Source: Microvirga calopogonii
GTDB taxonomy: Bacteria > Pseudomonadota > Alphaproteobacteria > Rhizobiales > Beijerinckiaceae
Reading direction: 5' to 3'
Assembly: GCF_003347665.1 (NCBI RefSeq)
Contig: NZ_QDGA01000032.1
Span: 1 to 52,678 of the forward strand
Length of the DNA stretch: 52,678 nt
The position numbers and the translations under genes were made by a program. The notes under the pieces were generated by a model that saw nothing but the letters and a program-made list of their open reading frames with translations, ran no database searches and was not told the origin of the DNA. Numbering within the stretch: the first letter of the stretch is position 1; every line of letters starts with the position of its first letter. Shown here one piece after another: positions 7,729-17,333 of the stretch.

Positions 7729-8703
7729 ATGAGCGAAGTGATCCTTGAGGTCGACGGCCTCAACGTCGACATCGCTACCCCCCGTGGAGCCCTCCACGCC
7801 GTACGCGACATCTCCTTCTCCGTGAAGCGCGGCGAGACGCTCTGCCTCGTGGGCGAGTCCGGCTGCGGCAAGTCCATGACCTCGCTTGCGATCATGGACC
7901 TCCTACCCAAGGCCGCCACGCGGAAAGCCCGGCGCATCGCCTTTGCGGGGGAAGATCTCGGCAAGGCGAGCCGGAAGCGCATTAACGCCCTGCGCGGCGA
8001 CCGCATGGCGATGATCTTTCAGGAACCCATGACGGCGCTGAACCCGGCCTACACGATCGGCAATCAGCTCACGGAAGCCTACCGCCAGCATCGCAACGCG
8101 AGCGAAGCGGAAGCGCGCGAGCGGGCCGTCCATCTGCTCGGCAAGGTCGGCATCGCATCGGCGGCCCAGCGTCTCGGGCAATATCCCCATCAGCTCTCGG
8201 GCGGCTTGCGCCAGCGCGTCATGATCGCCATGGCCCTGATGTGCGGGCCGGACCTGCTGATCGCGGACGAGCCGACGACGGCTCTCGACGTGACGATCCA
8301 GGCGCAGATCCTGCACCTTCTGGCCGACCTGCAACGCGAGCTCGGCGTTGCGATGGTCCTCATCACCCACGATCTCGGCATCGTGGCGCGCATCGCCGAC
8401 CGGGTGGCCGTCATGTATGCCGGGCAGATTGTCGAGGAAGGACCGACCGCTTCGCTTTTCGCCAACCCGCAGCATCCCTACACGAAGGGGCTGATCGACT
8501 GCATTCCCGTGCCGGGCCGCACGGTTCGAGGCGGAAAGCTCGGCGTCATTCCGGGCGTCGTGCCCTCGCTTGTTGGCGAGATTCGCGGCTGCAGCTTCCG
8601 CGACCGCTGCAGCCATGCCCGAGACATCTGCGCCATGGCGCCACCGCTGAACGAATCGGCGGAGGGCCATCAATGGCGTTGCATTCTGGAGAACGCAGCA
8701 TGA
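7729..8703 (+). CDS. ABC transporter ATP-binding protein, DppD-like
   Basis: The 324-aa ATPase has Walker A GESGCGKS (about residues 42-49), Q-loop FQEP (about 98), signature LSGGLRQRV (about 156-164), Walker [13 protein letters not shown] (about 176-187) and a switch His in LITHDLG. The C-terminal oligopeptide/dipeptide extension contains a Cys-rich motif ([15 protein letters not shown]) that binds an Fe-S cluster in some family members. It starts three bases after the permease stop and shares ATGA with the next ATPase gene, indicating a tightly coupled operon. Confidence 0.93.
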   Translation: MSEVILEVDGLNVDIATPRGALHAVRDISFSVKRGETLCLVGESGCGKSMTSLAIMDLLPKAATRKARRIAFAGEDLGKASRKRINALRGDRMAMIFQEPMTALNPAYTIGNQLTEAYRQHRNASEAEARERAVHLLGKVGIASAAQRLGQYPHQLSGGLRQRVMIAMALMCGPDLLIADEPTTALDVTIQAQILHLLADLQRELGVAMVLITHDLGIVARIADRVAVMYAGQIVEEGPTASLFANPQHPYTKGLIDCIPVPGRTVRGGKLGVIPGVVPSLVGEIRGCSFRDRCSHARDICAMAPPLNESAEGHQWRCILENAA

Positions 8704-9677
8704 CGGCGCTCCTTGAGGCCCGAGATCTCACCCGCTCCTTCGAGGTGAGCCAGGGCATGTTCAAATCCCGGCGGACCCTGCACGCGGTCAACGGCATCAG
8801 CCTCGATATCCGCAAAGGGGAAGTACTGGGCATCGTGGGCGAATCCGGCTGCGGCAAGTCCACGCTCGCTCGCATGCTGCTCGGTCTCCTACCGCCCACA
8901 GGCGGCGCCATCACGCTGGATGGGACGGATATTCGTTCGCTCGGCCGCATCGGCATGGCCCGACGGGTGCAGCCCGTCTTTCAGGATCCCTATTCGTCTC
9001 TCAATCCACGCCGCACCATCGCGTCGATCGTCGCCCTTCCGCTGGAAGTGCATGGCATCGGCACGGTCGCGGAGCGTCGCAAGCGCACACTTGAGATTCT
9101 CGACAAGGTGGGGCTTCCGCAGCGATTTGCCGACCGGTATCCGCGCGAGCTTTCAGGCGGGCAGCGTCAGCGCGTCGCGATCGCGCGGGCGCTCGTCATG
9201 AAGCCGGAACTCGTCGTCTGCGACGAGCCGACATCCGCCCTCGACGTCTCCGTCCAGTCCCAGATCCTCAACCTGCTGATGGACCTTCAGCGCGAGCTTG
9301 GACTGACCTACGTGTTCATCAGCCACAACCTCGCCGTGGTCGAGCACATCGCGACGCGTGTGGCGGTCATGTATCTCGGCCGCGTCGTCGAACTGGCCGA
9401 AACGGAAACGCTCTTCAGAGCCCCGCGTCATCCCTATACCAAGGCTCTGCTCGCGTCCGTCCTCACGCCCGAGCCCGGTCAGGGCATACCGGAAACCGGA
9501 CTCGGCCTCGCCTTCCCGGATCCCCTCAACCCGCCGCCCGGATGTCCCTTCCATCCGCGCTGCCCTGCGAGGCTGCCTCAATGCGGCACGGCGGAACCGC
9601 GCCTTGTCCGGCTGGAACGGGATGCGGTCGCCTGCCACCTCGCTGATCCCGGACACGGCGCTTCGGCGCAATCATGA
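8700..9677 (+). CDS. ABC transporter ATP-binding protein, DppF-like
   Basis: The 325-aa ATPase overlaps the preceding gene by 4 bp (ATGA), which fixes the start although the frame is open further upstream. Motifs are Walker A GESGCGKS (about residues 47-54), Q-loop FQDPYSSLNPRRT, signature LSGGQRQRVAIARAL and Walker B LVVCDEPTSALDVSVQ. The C-terminal extension again carries the CPFHPRCP cysteine motif. It would form the nucleotide-binding pair with the DppD-like subunit. Confidence 0.93.
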   Translation: MTALLEARDLTRSFEVSQGMFKSRRTLHAVNGISLDIRKGEVLGIVGESGCGKSTLARMLLGLLPPTGGAITLDGTDIRSLGRIGMARRVQPVFQDPYSSLNPRRTIASIVALPLEVHGIGTVAERRKRTLEILDKVGLPQRFADRYPRELSGGQRQRVAIARALVMKPELVVCDEPTSALDVSVQSQILNLLMDLQRELGLTYVFISHNLAVVEHIATRVAVMYLGRVVELAETETLFRAPRHPYTKALLASVLTPEPGQGIPETGLGLAFPDPLNPPPGCPFHPRCPARLPQCGTAEPRLVRLERDAVACHLADPGHGASAQS

Positions 9678-9713
9678 ACCTGCCACTCAAATGAAAGAAA
9701 AGGAAACAACCCA

Positions 9714-11114
9714 ATGACCCGCGAGACAGCCATTGCAAAGGCTGAGGCGTATTTCGACTCGGGTACCTTGAAGTCCGATCTGGCCCGTCTCATCGCGATG
9801 CCGACGGAAAGCCAAAACCCGGAGCGAGCCGAAGCCCTTTCGGCCTATATCGAGACGGAGATGCGCCCCCTGCTCGAAAGCCTCGGCTTCACCTGCAGGA
9901 CGCTCCACCATCCCAAGGCGAAGGGACCGTTTCTCTATGCCGAGCGTATCGAGAATCCTGCTTTCCCAACGATCTTCGGCTACGGTCATGGCGACGTGAT
10001 CCGCGGTCTCGACAAGGACTGGAACGAGGGCCTTTCCCCCTGGAGGCTCACGGAAGTTGGTGATCGCTGGTATGGCCGCGGCGTGGTCGACAACAAGGGT
10101 CAGCACGTCATCAACATCGCCGGCTTGAAGGCGGTGCTGGAGACCCGCGGCAAGCTCGGTTTCAACGCCAAATATCTGATCGAGATGGGCGAGGAAATGG
10201 GCTCTCCGGGCCTGCGCGAGCTGTGCGAGGAGCAGAAGGATCTACTCAAGGCCGATGTGCTCATTGCCTCCGACGGTCCGCGCCTCAACGCCGAGCGGCC
10301 GACGATTTTTCTCGGCTCACGTGGCGGCGTCACCTTCGATCTCTCGATCAACGCCCGTGAGGGGGGGCATCATTCGGGCAACTGGGGTGGCCTGCTCTCG
10401 GATCCCGCTATCCAGCTCGCACATGCGATTGCCAGCATCGCTTCGCCGACAGGGCAGATCCGCATTCACGAATGGGTTCCGAAAGAACTCCCCTCGGCGG
10501 TGCGTCGGGCGCTCGCAGATTGCGAGGTCGACGGCGGCCCCGACGGCCCGACCATCGACCCCGAATGGGGCGAGCCCGGCCTGACCCCGGCCGAGCAGGT
10601 CTTCGGGTGGTGCTCCTTCGACGTGCTCGCCATGAAGTCCGGTGTTCCGGAAACCCCGGTCAATGCGGTGCCGCCCAGTGCCTGGGCACGGTGCCAGCTG
10701 CGCTTTGTGGTCGGCGTCGACCCAAACGAGGTTTTGCCGGCCCTGCGTCGCCACCTTGATCGTCACGGCTTCACGATGGTTCAGGTTGCAAAGAGCCGCG
10801 ATGAGATCTTCCACGCAACGCGCCTCGATCCCGAGGACCCCTGGGTCACTTGGGCTCTCCATTCTCTTGCCAGGACCACCGGCAAGAAGCCTGCGCTTCT
10901 GCCCAATCTCGGCGGATCGCTGCCCAACGATCTCTTCTCGGAGATCCTGAACCTGCGGACCATCTGGGTGCCGCATTCCTACCCGGGCTGCTCCCAGCAT
11001 GCTCCCAACGAGCATCTGCCCGTCGCAATCGCCCGCGAGGGTCTGTCCATGATGGCGGGGTTGTATTGGGATCTCGGCACCGGCGATACACCCCCTCTTG
11101 ACCGAGAGGCATAA
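9714..11114 (+). CDS. M20-family metallopeptidase
   Basis: The 466-aa cytoplasmic hydrolase has the M20 metal and catalytic residues: H92 in YGHGDV, D126 in GVVDNKGQ, and E160-E161 in EMGEEMGSPGL. The insert domain that follows carries the HHSGNWGG loop. M20 enzymes of this size cleave dipeptides or deacylate N-acyl amino acids using two zinc ions. It is last in the ABC operon, 36 bp after the ATPase gene, so it probably hydrolyses the transported substrate inside the cell. A weak AGGAG/CTCCT stem near 11131-11150 could end the operon. Confidence 0.9.
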   Translation: MTRETAIAKAEAYFDSGTLKSDLARLIAMPTESQNPERAEALSAYIETEMRPLLESLGFTCRTLHHPKAKGPFLYAERIENPAFPTIFGYGHGDVIRGLDKDWNEGLSPWRLTEVGDRWYGRGVVDNKGQHVINIAGLKAVLETRGKLGFNAKYLIEMGEEMGSPGLRELCEEQKDLLKADVLIASDGPRLNAERPTIFLGSRGGVTFDLSINAREGGHHSGNWGGLLSDPAIQLAHAIASIASPTGQIRIHEWVPKELPSAVRRALADCEVDGGPDGPTIDPEWGEPGLTPAEQVFGWCSFDVLAMKSGVPETPVNAVPPSAWARCQLRFVVGVDPNEVLPALRRHLDRHGFTMVQVAKSRDEIFHATRLDPEDPWVTWALHSLARTTGKKPALLPNLGGSLPNDLFSEILNLRTIWVPHSYPGCSQHAPNEHLPVAIAREGLSMMAGLYWDLGTGDTPPLDREA

Positions 11115-11136
11115 GAGTCAGGGACGGGGGCAGGAG

Positions 11137-11391
11137 TTACCGGCCTCCTCTTTGACTTACGAACCGATCTAGCCAATCGGCCGCTGGTTTGAGCAGACGG
11201 CGCGAAGCTGGAATGCGCAGCCGACGCCGTTTGTCTGGAACGGCCAGCGCCGGCAGCGACGCCGGCGCGCGTCTCAGGACCCGCTCCACCGGCTCGGCGG
11301 GTCCGGAGCTTGTACGCGCCAACCGTTCCATCAGCCCAAGCCAAACGAGCCAGCAGAATGCCAGGTCTGATGGCAGATGACCCACTCTCAT
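11137..11391 (-). CDS. Uncharacterised 84-aa basic protein
   Basis: I do not recognise this reading frame (MRVGHLPSDLAFCW at the start, LLKPAADWLDRF near the end). It is arginine-rich with one hydrophobic stretch in the first 25 residues. It lies between the M20 gene and the IS110 element; the same frame runs upstream to 11508 through sequence that probably belongs to the IS end. It may be a remnant of host DNA or of another element. Support is length and strand continuity only. Confidence 0.25.
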   Translation of the reverse strand: MRVGHLPSDLAFCWLVWLGLMERLARTSSGPAEPVERVLRRAPASLPALAVPDKRRRLRIPASRRLLKPAADWLDRFVSQRGGR

Positions 11392-11419
11392 GATTGCGGA
11401 CAAGTAGTTTTGACATGAA

Positions 11420-11700
11420 GGGTCGATCCGCCACGTGGAAGCGACGGCCGAGGAATGTGTACGGCGGATCCAGGGTGCAGGAGGTGGGACGCCAACGTCG
11501 GTCAACAAGCTCTCATCCGCGGGTTGAACCGCATGACCTTGCTTCGTTTGGGGCTGCCTCGGTCGAGAGGACGAGCATCACAGGCTCATAGTGGGCACGA
11601 GGGCTCCCCGGCATTGTCCCACCCCCAGCGCCATGGACCGCACCGAGGGTTCGGCTACACGTGAGGTGATCCTCCTGGACGGAAAGGTTGCGGAGATCGC
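11420..11700. other. Non-coding 3' end of the IS110 element
   Basis: This interval lies downstream of the IS110 transposase stop (minus strand). I see no gene. It probably belongs to the element up to somewhere near 11420, but IS110 elements lack clear terminal repeats and I could not define the junction. Confidence 0.3.
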
Positions 11701-12813
11701 TCACGCGGCCTTGGGAGACTGGACCGTGCAGGCAATCGCCCACACAAACCCAACCATCTCCCGCGCGATCGCGACGGTGACCACATTGGCGGTCTTGCCC
11801 AGGGCGGTCGGCCGCCGATAGCGGGCACACAGCCGCACCTGAGCCTTCCAGGCGATCTCGCGCACCGGCTTGGGCAAGGCCTCGATCCGATCGACCTTGT
11901 GGCGGCCAACTCGCGGCTTCAGGCGGTAGGCCCAGGCACCTTCGACCAGCGCTCGTCTTGCATGCGAATTGCCGGTCTTGGTGATACCGCCGCGACGCAC
12001 CGTCCGGCCGGTCGAGCGCTCCCCCGGCACCATGCCGAAATAGGCCATCAGCTGACGCGGGGTGGCAAAGCCGGTGAAGTCGCCGACCTCGCTGACCAGC
12101 ACCACAGCGTTGATCAGCGCGATGCCGCGCAGAGCCTGCAGGGCCTCGACAACTGGCCGCAGGGCCCAATCGGCCAGAAGCACCTGGATCTGCTCTTCGA
12201 CACGCCTGAGGCGTTGCTCCGCGTCGGTGACCGCATCGACATAGTCCTGAAAGGTGATCTGCTGGGCGGGATGGGCGAAGGCCAGCGTCGAGAGCCAGCG
12301 GCGGTAGGCCACGCTCCAGGCTCGCGCAGCCCCTTGCGAGCGGCCGTGCCGCAGCAGGAAACCCTGCAGATGCTGACGCGCCCGCGTCAGCACGTGACGC
12401 ACGGTGCTGCGCAAGCGGATCAGGTCGCGCATGGCCTCATGGGCCTCATCAGGCACCCAGACGGATGTGAGCTCCCCGGCCCGGTGCAGGCGAGCCAACA
12501 TGGTGGCATCGCGGCGGTCAGTCTTGACGCGATCGCCCGGTTTGGTCGGGATCAAGGACGGCGCCACCACCGCGCAGCGATGTCCAAGGCTGGTGAGTTG
12601 GCGATACAGACCATAGCCGCAGGGACCGGCCTCGTAGCAGAAGGATAGGGTGGCGCCGGGTCGCGCGAGCCGGGCGCACAGCTTGCTGATGGCCGCCGGA
12701 TCATTGGCAATCTGGCCGAGGTATTCCACGCCGCCGCCGCGCCCACTTTCGGCCACCGCGACCGAGATCTGATCCTTGTGGATATCCAAGCCCACAAATC
12801 TGGTATGCTTCAT
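11701..12813 (-). CDS. IS110-family transposase (DEDD recombinase)
   Basis: The 370-aa protein starts MKHTRFVGLDIHKD, with the first acidic residue (D10) of the RuvC-like DEDD domain. The CYEAGPCGYGL and VKTDRRDATMLARLHR motifs supply the remaining acidic residues (about 60-105). The C-terminal transposase_20 domain (about 205-300) has TPRQLMAYFGMVPGE and GITKTGNSHARRAL with the catalytic serine. The frame is intact. IS110 enzymes act with a structured bridge RNA made from the element's non-coding end to choose donor and target sites. The gene lies next to an IS3 remnant, so the element may have inserted beside it. Confidence 0.92.
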   Translation of the reverse strand: MKHTRFVGLDIHKDQISVAVAESGRGGGVEYLGQIANDPAAISKLCARLARPGATLSFCYEAGPCGYGLYRQLTSLGHRCAVVAPSLIPTKPGDRVKTDRRDATMLARLHRAGELTSVWVPDEAHEAMRDLIRLRSTVRHVLTRARQHLQGFLLRHGRSQGAARAWSVAYRRWLSTLAFAHPAQQITFQDYVDAVTDAEQRLRRVEEQIQVLLADWALRPVVEALQALRGIALINAVVLVSEVGDFTGFATPRQLMAYFGMVPGERSTGRTVRRGGITKTGNSHARRALVEGAWAYRLKPRVGRHKVDRIEALPKPVREIAWKAQVRLCARYRRPTALGKTANVVTVAIAREMVGFVWAIACTVQSPKAA

Positions 12814-12937
12814 CAGGGCCGTCTCCTATGCATGAGGCTCTGCACCGGCTGTGCCGGCTTAACCCTCGTACCGTTGCATATCGGATGACGGGCCGCCCTC
12901 ACGCCCCGCAATCATAGGGACTAGTTGCGCCGAGCTA
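12814..12937 (-). ncRNA. Candidate bridge-RNA region of the IS110 element
   Basis: This 124-bp non-coding stretch lies immediately 5' of the transposase, where IS110-group elements encode their bridge RNA. A short stem (CCGGC-TGT-GCCGG, about 12852-12864) and further GC-rich self-complementary pieces are visible. The right boundary is set by the end of the IS3 remnant (TGGAGTGCACCC at 12938). I infer the RNA from position; guide loops were not identified. Confidence 0.35.
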
Positions 12938-13284
12938 TGGAGTGCACCCTTCGGAGTGGGCAGTGATCATGCCGCGGGCTTGACCGTCTGCTGGGCGTGT
13001 TGATCCTCAAACTGCTTCGGGCACAGATAGCCGAGGGCCCAGTGGAGCCTGCGGCTGTTATAGACCTCCTCGATAAAGCGCGGAAGGTCCTCGGCCACAT
13101 CCTCAAAGGTCTCGTAGGCCATCGGATAGACCGCTTCCACCTTGAGCGTCTTCATGAAGCTCTCCGCCTTGGCATCGTACGGATTGCCACGCCGGCCCAT
13201 CGAGCCGACCAGACCGGCGCCATCCAGAACCTCGCGATAGATTTCGGCTGCATATTGCGATCCCCTGATCCCTTCTGACAGCAA
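12938..13284 (-). pseudogene. IS3-family transposase OrfB, C-terminal remnant
   Basis: The coding part is 12967-13284. It reads [31 protein letters not shown], then [11 protein letters not shown] and [18 protein letters not shown]. These are the last part of the IS3 DDE domain, with the final catalytic glutamate in AESFMK. One residue of the usual NPYDNAKAE motif is missing (NPYDAKAE), an in-frame 3-bp loss. Everything upstream of the usual DRG motif, including the first two catalytic aspartates, is gone. The probable right terminus, starting TGGAGTGCACCC, is at 12938. Confidence 0.8.
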
Positions 13285-13526
13285 CCCTGGAAAGCTGCAT
13301 TAGCCGCGGATCACTTCCGGGGCACATCACTTAAGGTTGGCCATCGGGATCCTTCGGATCCACGTAGATCGTGCAACCCAATCCGAACCAGGAACCGTCG
13401 ATGATTGCCGCTCAGCGCCCGGCCCGCTGCAGCGTGATTGGGGGCGGACCGGCCGATTGCTGTGCTCCCGTCAAGCAATACCATTTTATGGGACCTGAGC
13501 TTGCACAGAGAGCCGTTGCGGATGAT
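13285..13526. other. Intergenic debris between IS3 remnant and amidase gene
   Basis: I find no gene. A small palindrome (GGATCC-TTC-GGATCC, near 13348-13362) is the only structure seen. The stretch just left of 13527 lies downstream of the amidase gene and could hold its terminator, but no clear hairpin with a T-tract is present. Confidence 0.3.
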
Positions 13527-14801
13527 CTAAGCAGATAAAGGGACCTGCCCTATGGCCGCTGCAGCAGCCAGTGCGCGCCGGTCGTCGCCCCAACGGCCAA
13601 CTACCTGGACGCCGACGGGCATTCCCGTGGGCCCGGTCAAGCCCGGGATGGAGATGCAAGGCACTCCCAAAGCCGTCCAAATTCGGTTGAAGACAGGATC
13701 GCCGGTCGCCCCCAAGCCCTCCGGTGCTTCTCCGGGCGCGCTCGGAGTGAGCAGTACATCAAGCTCGTCCAGCACATCGCTGCAGCCGGCGCGCGCCTCT
13801 GCCAGCAGCGCTTTGGCGGCATCGTAGTCTTCGGGCGCGATGAGCGCACCAGCATCAAGAAGTTCGCGGAGCTTTGCGCTGAGATGATCGGACGCGGTCA
13901 GCATCTCCGGCACATGCGACCGCGCCGCCTCGAAGGCCATGATCGTCTTCTGTGCCTCCAGCAGGCCGCGCCACCGTTCGGGAAGTTCAACCTCACGGAT
14001 CTCCAGCCCAGCTGCACGCAACCGCGCTGCGGCCTCGTCGAGAGCCAGCGCCGTAGCAGGTTCAGCATCCTCCCATGCATAGGTTCGGGTCAGGCCAATC
14101 CGCGGGCGGAACTCCTCATTTGTGATGCGCAGGTTTGGACGGCCAGCAATGACCGAAGTGAGGAACGCCGCGTCTTGGACGGTCGTGGCAAAAACCCCAA
14201 CGGTGTCGAGACTATCCGCGAACGGGCGCACGCCAGTGCGGTCGATGAAGCCAAAGGTCGGCTTGTAGCCTACGCAGGCGCAGAAGCTGGCCGGCCGGAT
14301 GATGGATCCGGCCGTCTGCGTGCCGAAGGCTAACGGCACCATGGCGCTGGCCACCGCCGCCGCCGAGCCAGAGGAGGAGCCGCCGGGCGTCCGATCCGGA
14401 TTGTGGGGATTGCGGGTCTTGCCCGGCTGGAAGTAGGCGAACTCGGTGGTCACCGTCTTGCCGAGGATCAGCGCGCCCGCGTGCCGCGCCAGGGCCACGC
14501 AGGCGGCATCGCGCGGCGGCCGGAACGTCTCATAGAGCGGCGAGCCGTATCCAGTGGGCATGTCCGCTGTGTCGATGATGTCCTTGACCCCGATGGGGAT
14601 CCCCTTCAGGGGACCGGAGCCGCACCGGTCCAGGTGCCGCGCCATGTTCAGTGCGGCGTCCATATCCAGGTGCTGCCATGCCTGTACCTGAGGCTCGCGC
14701 TCACCGATACGATCCAGGCAGGCGCGCACCAGAGCCTCGCTAGTGAGGCTGCCGTCAGCGATGCATCGCGCGGCCTCGAGGACGGTGGGAAGTTCGTTCA
14801 T
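13527..14801 (-). CDS. Amidase signature (AS) family hydrolase
   Basis: The 424-aa protein has the AS-family Ser-cisSer-Lys triad. The lysine is in GIPIGVKDIIDTADMPT (about residue 73), the cis-serine in the glycine-serine loop TPGGSSSGSAAAVA (about 145-150), and the nucleophile serine in GTQTAGSIIRPAS (about 168-180). The family cleaves amides, ureides and similar bonds in the cytoplasm. The ATG at 14801 overlaps the stop of the upstream M20 gene (ATGA), which settles the start and shows translational coupling. The C-terminus is slightly shorter than average. With the coupled M20 deacylase it probably forms a two-step amide/N-acyl degradation pair. Confidence 0.9.
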   Translation of the reverse strand: MNELPTVLEAARCIADGSLTSEALVRACLDRIGEREPQVQAWQHLDMDAALNMARHLDRCGSGPLKGIPIGVKDIIDTADMPTGYGSPLYETFRPPRDAACVALARHAGALILGKTVTTEFAYFQPGKTRNPHNPDRTPGGSSSGSAAAVASAMVPLAFGTQTAGSIIRPASFCACVGYKPTFGFIDRTGVRPFADSLDTVGVFATTVQDAAFLTSVIAGRPNLRITNEEFRPRIGLTRTYAWEDAEPATALALDEAAARLRAAGLEIREVELPERWRGLLEAQKTIMAFEAARSHVPEMLTASDHLSAKLRELLDAGALIAPEDYDAAKALLAEARAGCSDVLDELDVLLTPSAPGEAPEGLGATGDPVFNRIWTALGVPCISIPGLTGPTGMPVGVQVVGRWGDDRRALAAAAAIGQVPLSA

Positions 14802-15919
14802 TTGCACCAATCCTCAATAATCCGGCCATAGGCCTCGACGGCCTGATCGATGCGCGAGATGAGGCAGTACTCGTCCGTCTGGTGCGCCATGGCCGCCTCT
14901 CCAGGACCGAGAATAACGGTTGGCAGATTGCCCATGGCCGGGGTCAGCGCTGATGCATCGGTGAAGTAGGTCGCCGCCTGGGGCATGGGCATCGCTCCAA
15001 GGAGCGGCGCCATGATCTCGAAGACCCGCCGGATCCACGGGTCGCTGGGATCGGTCCAAACGGCGGGCACGTCGATGAGCGGCGAGATCTCCATCTCATC
15101 GCCCAGAAAGCTCCCGACCATTTCGCGCACGGAGGCATGCGCCTGGCCCGGCACCGTGCGAATATCGAGACTCACCTCGGCGCGGTCGGGAACCGAGTTG
15201 GTGTTCAATCCGCCTTGGAAGGTACCGATGTTTAACGTCGGTCCACCCAGAACCGCGTGCCGCTGCACGTTGAAGTCAAAGTCCGTCAGCTTCACGACCG
15301 CACGCGCTGCCTTGATGACGGCGTTGTCCCCCTTCTCCGGCATGGAGCCATGCGCGGTCACGCCCCGGGCGACTGCTTTCAGCCACAGGGCCCCTTTGTG
15401 ACCGATAAGCGGGGTATTGGATGTGGGCTCGGCGACAATCAGGGCACCGGCAGCGTCCAGAAGCCTCTTCTCCCGGCACAGATCGTAGGCCCCCTCCGAT
15501 CCAGTCTCCTCGCCAGCGGTGATGATCAACACCGCGCCTGGGCCCTTCTCCAGCGTAGCCCGGTGGGCGATGCAGGCCTCGACAAAGGTCGCAATGCCGC
15601 CCTTCATATCGCTGGAGCCGCGGCCATAGACCCGGTCGCCGTCGACGTCGCCACCGAACGGGTCGACCGACCACGGCTGCAAGCCAAGCGGCACCGTGTC
15701 GAGATGACCGGTAAAGGCAAGCGGCAAGCCATCCCGACCGCCGATGTGCGCGATCAGATTTGTGCGTCCCTCCCCGAACGGGATTGCCGTAACGGTGAAG
15801 CCATTCTCCTCCAGCCGCTTGGCCACGAGGGCTGCGCACTGAGCCTCGTTGCCAGGAGGATTGATGGTGTTCTGCCGGATCAGCGCCTGTGTAAGCGCAA
15901 CAGCGGGTGAAGTCGTCAT
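14798..15919 (-). CDS. M20 peptidase, ArgE/DapE/CPG2-like
   Basis: The 373-aa zinc hydrolase shows H72 and D74 in TGHLDTVP, D104 in GRGSSDMKGG, and E137-E138 in TAGEETGSEGA. The dimerisation insert follows (GVTAHGSMPEKGDNA). The family removes acyl groups from amino acids (acetylornithine, succinyl-DAP) or cleaves similar amides; no adjacent arg or dap genes point to a biosynthetic role. An AGGAAG ribosome site precedes the ATG at 15919. The gene overlaps the amidase by 4 bp, so both act in one pathway. Confidence 0.9.
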   Translation of the reverse strand: MTTSPAVALTQALIRQNTINPPGNEAQCAALVAKRLEENGFTVTAIPFGEGRTNLIAHIGGRDGLPLAFTGHLDTVPLGLQPWSVDPFGGDVDGDRVYGRGSSDMKGGIATFVEACIAHRATLEKGPGAVLIITAGEETGSEGAYDLCREKRLLDAAGALIVAEPTSNTPLIGHKGALWLKAVARGVTAHGSMPEKGDNAVIKAARAVVKLTDFDFNVQRHAVLGGPTLNIGTFQGGLNTNSVPDRAEVSLDIRTVPGQAHASVREMVGSFLGDEMEISPLIDVPAVWTDPSDPWIRRVFEIMAPLLGAMPMPQAATYFTDASALTPAMGNLPTVILGPGEAAMAHQTDEYCLISRIDQAVEAYGRIIEDWCK

Positions 15920-16032
15920 AGTCTCGCTTCCTGGGGAGAGCCTTCAGCGATGGGCTTGTTGATCCGCATTTTCGCAGGGAAATCCTACCAAGTCGAGGAT
16001 GCCGTCGAAACGCAGCCACAAGCGGGCGACCT

Positions 16033-16929
16033 TCACTTTCTCTCTGACAAGACGCTGATCAGCTCCGGTACCGGCGCGTGCTCATGTCCTGCACTGCAGG
16101 CTTGATCGTAAGTTTGGAATATGGCCGCGGCAGCACCGTTTTCTGCGGCCACATCGCGCGTCATGTCCACATAGTACCCTATGTCCTTGCGAGCGTTGGC
16201 GATACTAAAGCGGAAGCCGGACGCGTCTTGGGCTAGGATGAATGGCTTAAGACGCTCGAACACGACGCCGGCTCCTCCACCGTTACCGAGAACTTCGACC
16301 AGCACGGCTGGATCCACACCTGCTTTTGAAGAACAGGCAGCGGCTTCCGCGAGGACAGCAGAGAAACCGAGCGATACGAAATTGTGTAAAAGTTTGAGTG
16401 TATGCCCTGTACCCACGGCGCCAGCATAGGTGATGTTCTCAGCATAACTGCGCATCAGAGGCAGGAGCGCGTCGAATTGACTTCTGTCGCCTCCGACAAT
16501 GAGGTTGAGACGTCCCTCCGCCGCCTCCTTCGGTGTCCTTGTCATCGGCGCGTCGACGAAGTGGCCCCCGGCAGCAGTGACGGCTGCAGCAATCTTTTTC
16601 GTGGATGCAGGGATCGCAGTCGAGCAATCAATAATCACGCTTCCTGGACGTAGTCCATTCAGAATACCATCCGATCGGAAGAGAACATCCTCTACCTGTG
16701 GCGTGCCTGTGACGCAGATAATCAGGATGTCACAACTTGCTGCAAGGTCTGAGCCGGTGTCGAATGAAACGGCACCGTTGCTGATCAAGTCATCAGCCGG
16801 CTGATTGCCGGGATGATTGAGAAACGCGATAGGCCAACCCGCTCGTTGGACGTTTCGAGCGATACCATGACCCATCAAGCCAACACCAATGATGCCGACG
16901 CGAGCTTTCACACCTTGAGCATTGTTCAC
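16033..16929 (-). CDS. NAD(P)-dependent 3-hydroxyisobutyrate dehydrogenase-like oxidoreductase
   Basis: The 298-aa protein has an N-terminal Rossmann domain with GIIGVGLMGHGIARN (about residues 12-26). A second signature follows (GGHFVDAPMTRTPKEAAEGRL, about 120-140), then the C-terminal all-helical domain with the catalytic lysine region HTLKLLHNFV (about residue 178). The family oxidises or reduces beta-hydroxyacids such as 3-hydroxyisobutyrate, tartronate semialdehyde or 6-phosphogluconate analogues. The start is a GTG at 16929 with GGAAG six bases upstream. It precedes the M20/amidase pair with a 113-bp gap, so co-transcription is plausible. The substrate is not predictable. Confidence 0.88.
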   Translation of the reverse strand: MNNAQGVKARVGIIGVGLMGHGIARNVQRAGWPIAFLNHPGNQPADDLISNGAVSFDTGSDLAASCDILIICVTGTPQVEDVLFRSDGILNGLRPGSVIIDCSTAIPASTKKIAAAVTAAGGHFVDAPMTRTPKEAAEGRLNLIVGGDRSQFDALLPLMRSYAENITYAGAVGTGHTLKLLHNFVSLGFSAVLAEAAACSSKAGVDPAVLVEVLGNGGGAGVVFERLKPFILAQDASGFRFSIANARKDIGYYVDMTRDVAAENGAAAAIFQTYDQACSAGHEHAPVPELISVLSERK

Positions 16930-16959
16930 TTTCTGCTTCCCTTCGTTCCACTTAACCTT

Positions 16960-17235
16960 TTACCAAAACTGCTTCCAAAGCAGAACCGCCCCCGACCCGC
17001 ATTCCAGATAGGAAACGAGCTTTGACACGGACCGCTTGAAGAGGCCCCAGTCAACGACAAGCCCAATATGATCACAATTTTGGCCGGCTTGACGCCATGC
17101 CCCAAGCCGGCGCGTGGATTCGGTCAACCAACCCAGTTCGGTGACCAAATAGAGGTTCCCTCTTGGGGTCTTTGCTGCAGGTGACGCCCCAGCTCCCATT
17201 GAGGCGATGAGCATCACGTCGGGGTTGTTCAACAC
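16960..17235 (-). other. Unrecognised open frame, possible gene fragment
   Basis: The 91-codon frame contains a stretch that looks protein-like (NLYLVTELGWLTESTRR, then DHIGLVVDWGLFKR) but matches no family I know. It lacks a clear ribosome site, and both ends look arbitrary. It sits in the 400-bp gap between the dehydrogenase and gamma-carbonic anhydrase genes. It may be the remains of a gene lost from this minus-strand operon. Confidence 0.2.
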
Positions 17236-17333
17236 GAGCAGACTATCTTTCTGTGGTTCGGGTTTGACGCTGTTGCACTCAGGTTGCCACCTGGGCAGAT
17301 CTCCTGGCCGTCTGACGGTAGTTGGGCTATGGG

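Noticed and set aside
8241..8699. Upstream extension of the second ATPase frame
   Set aside because: It overlaps the first ATPase in another frame; the ATGA overlap at 8700 gives the natural start.
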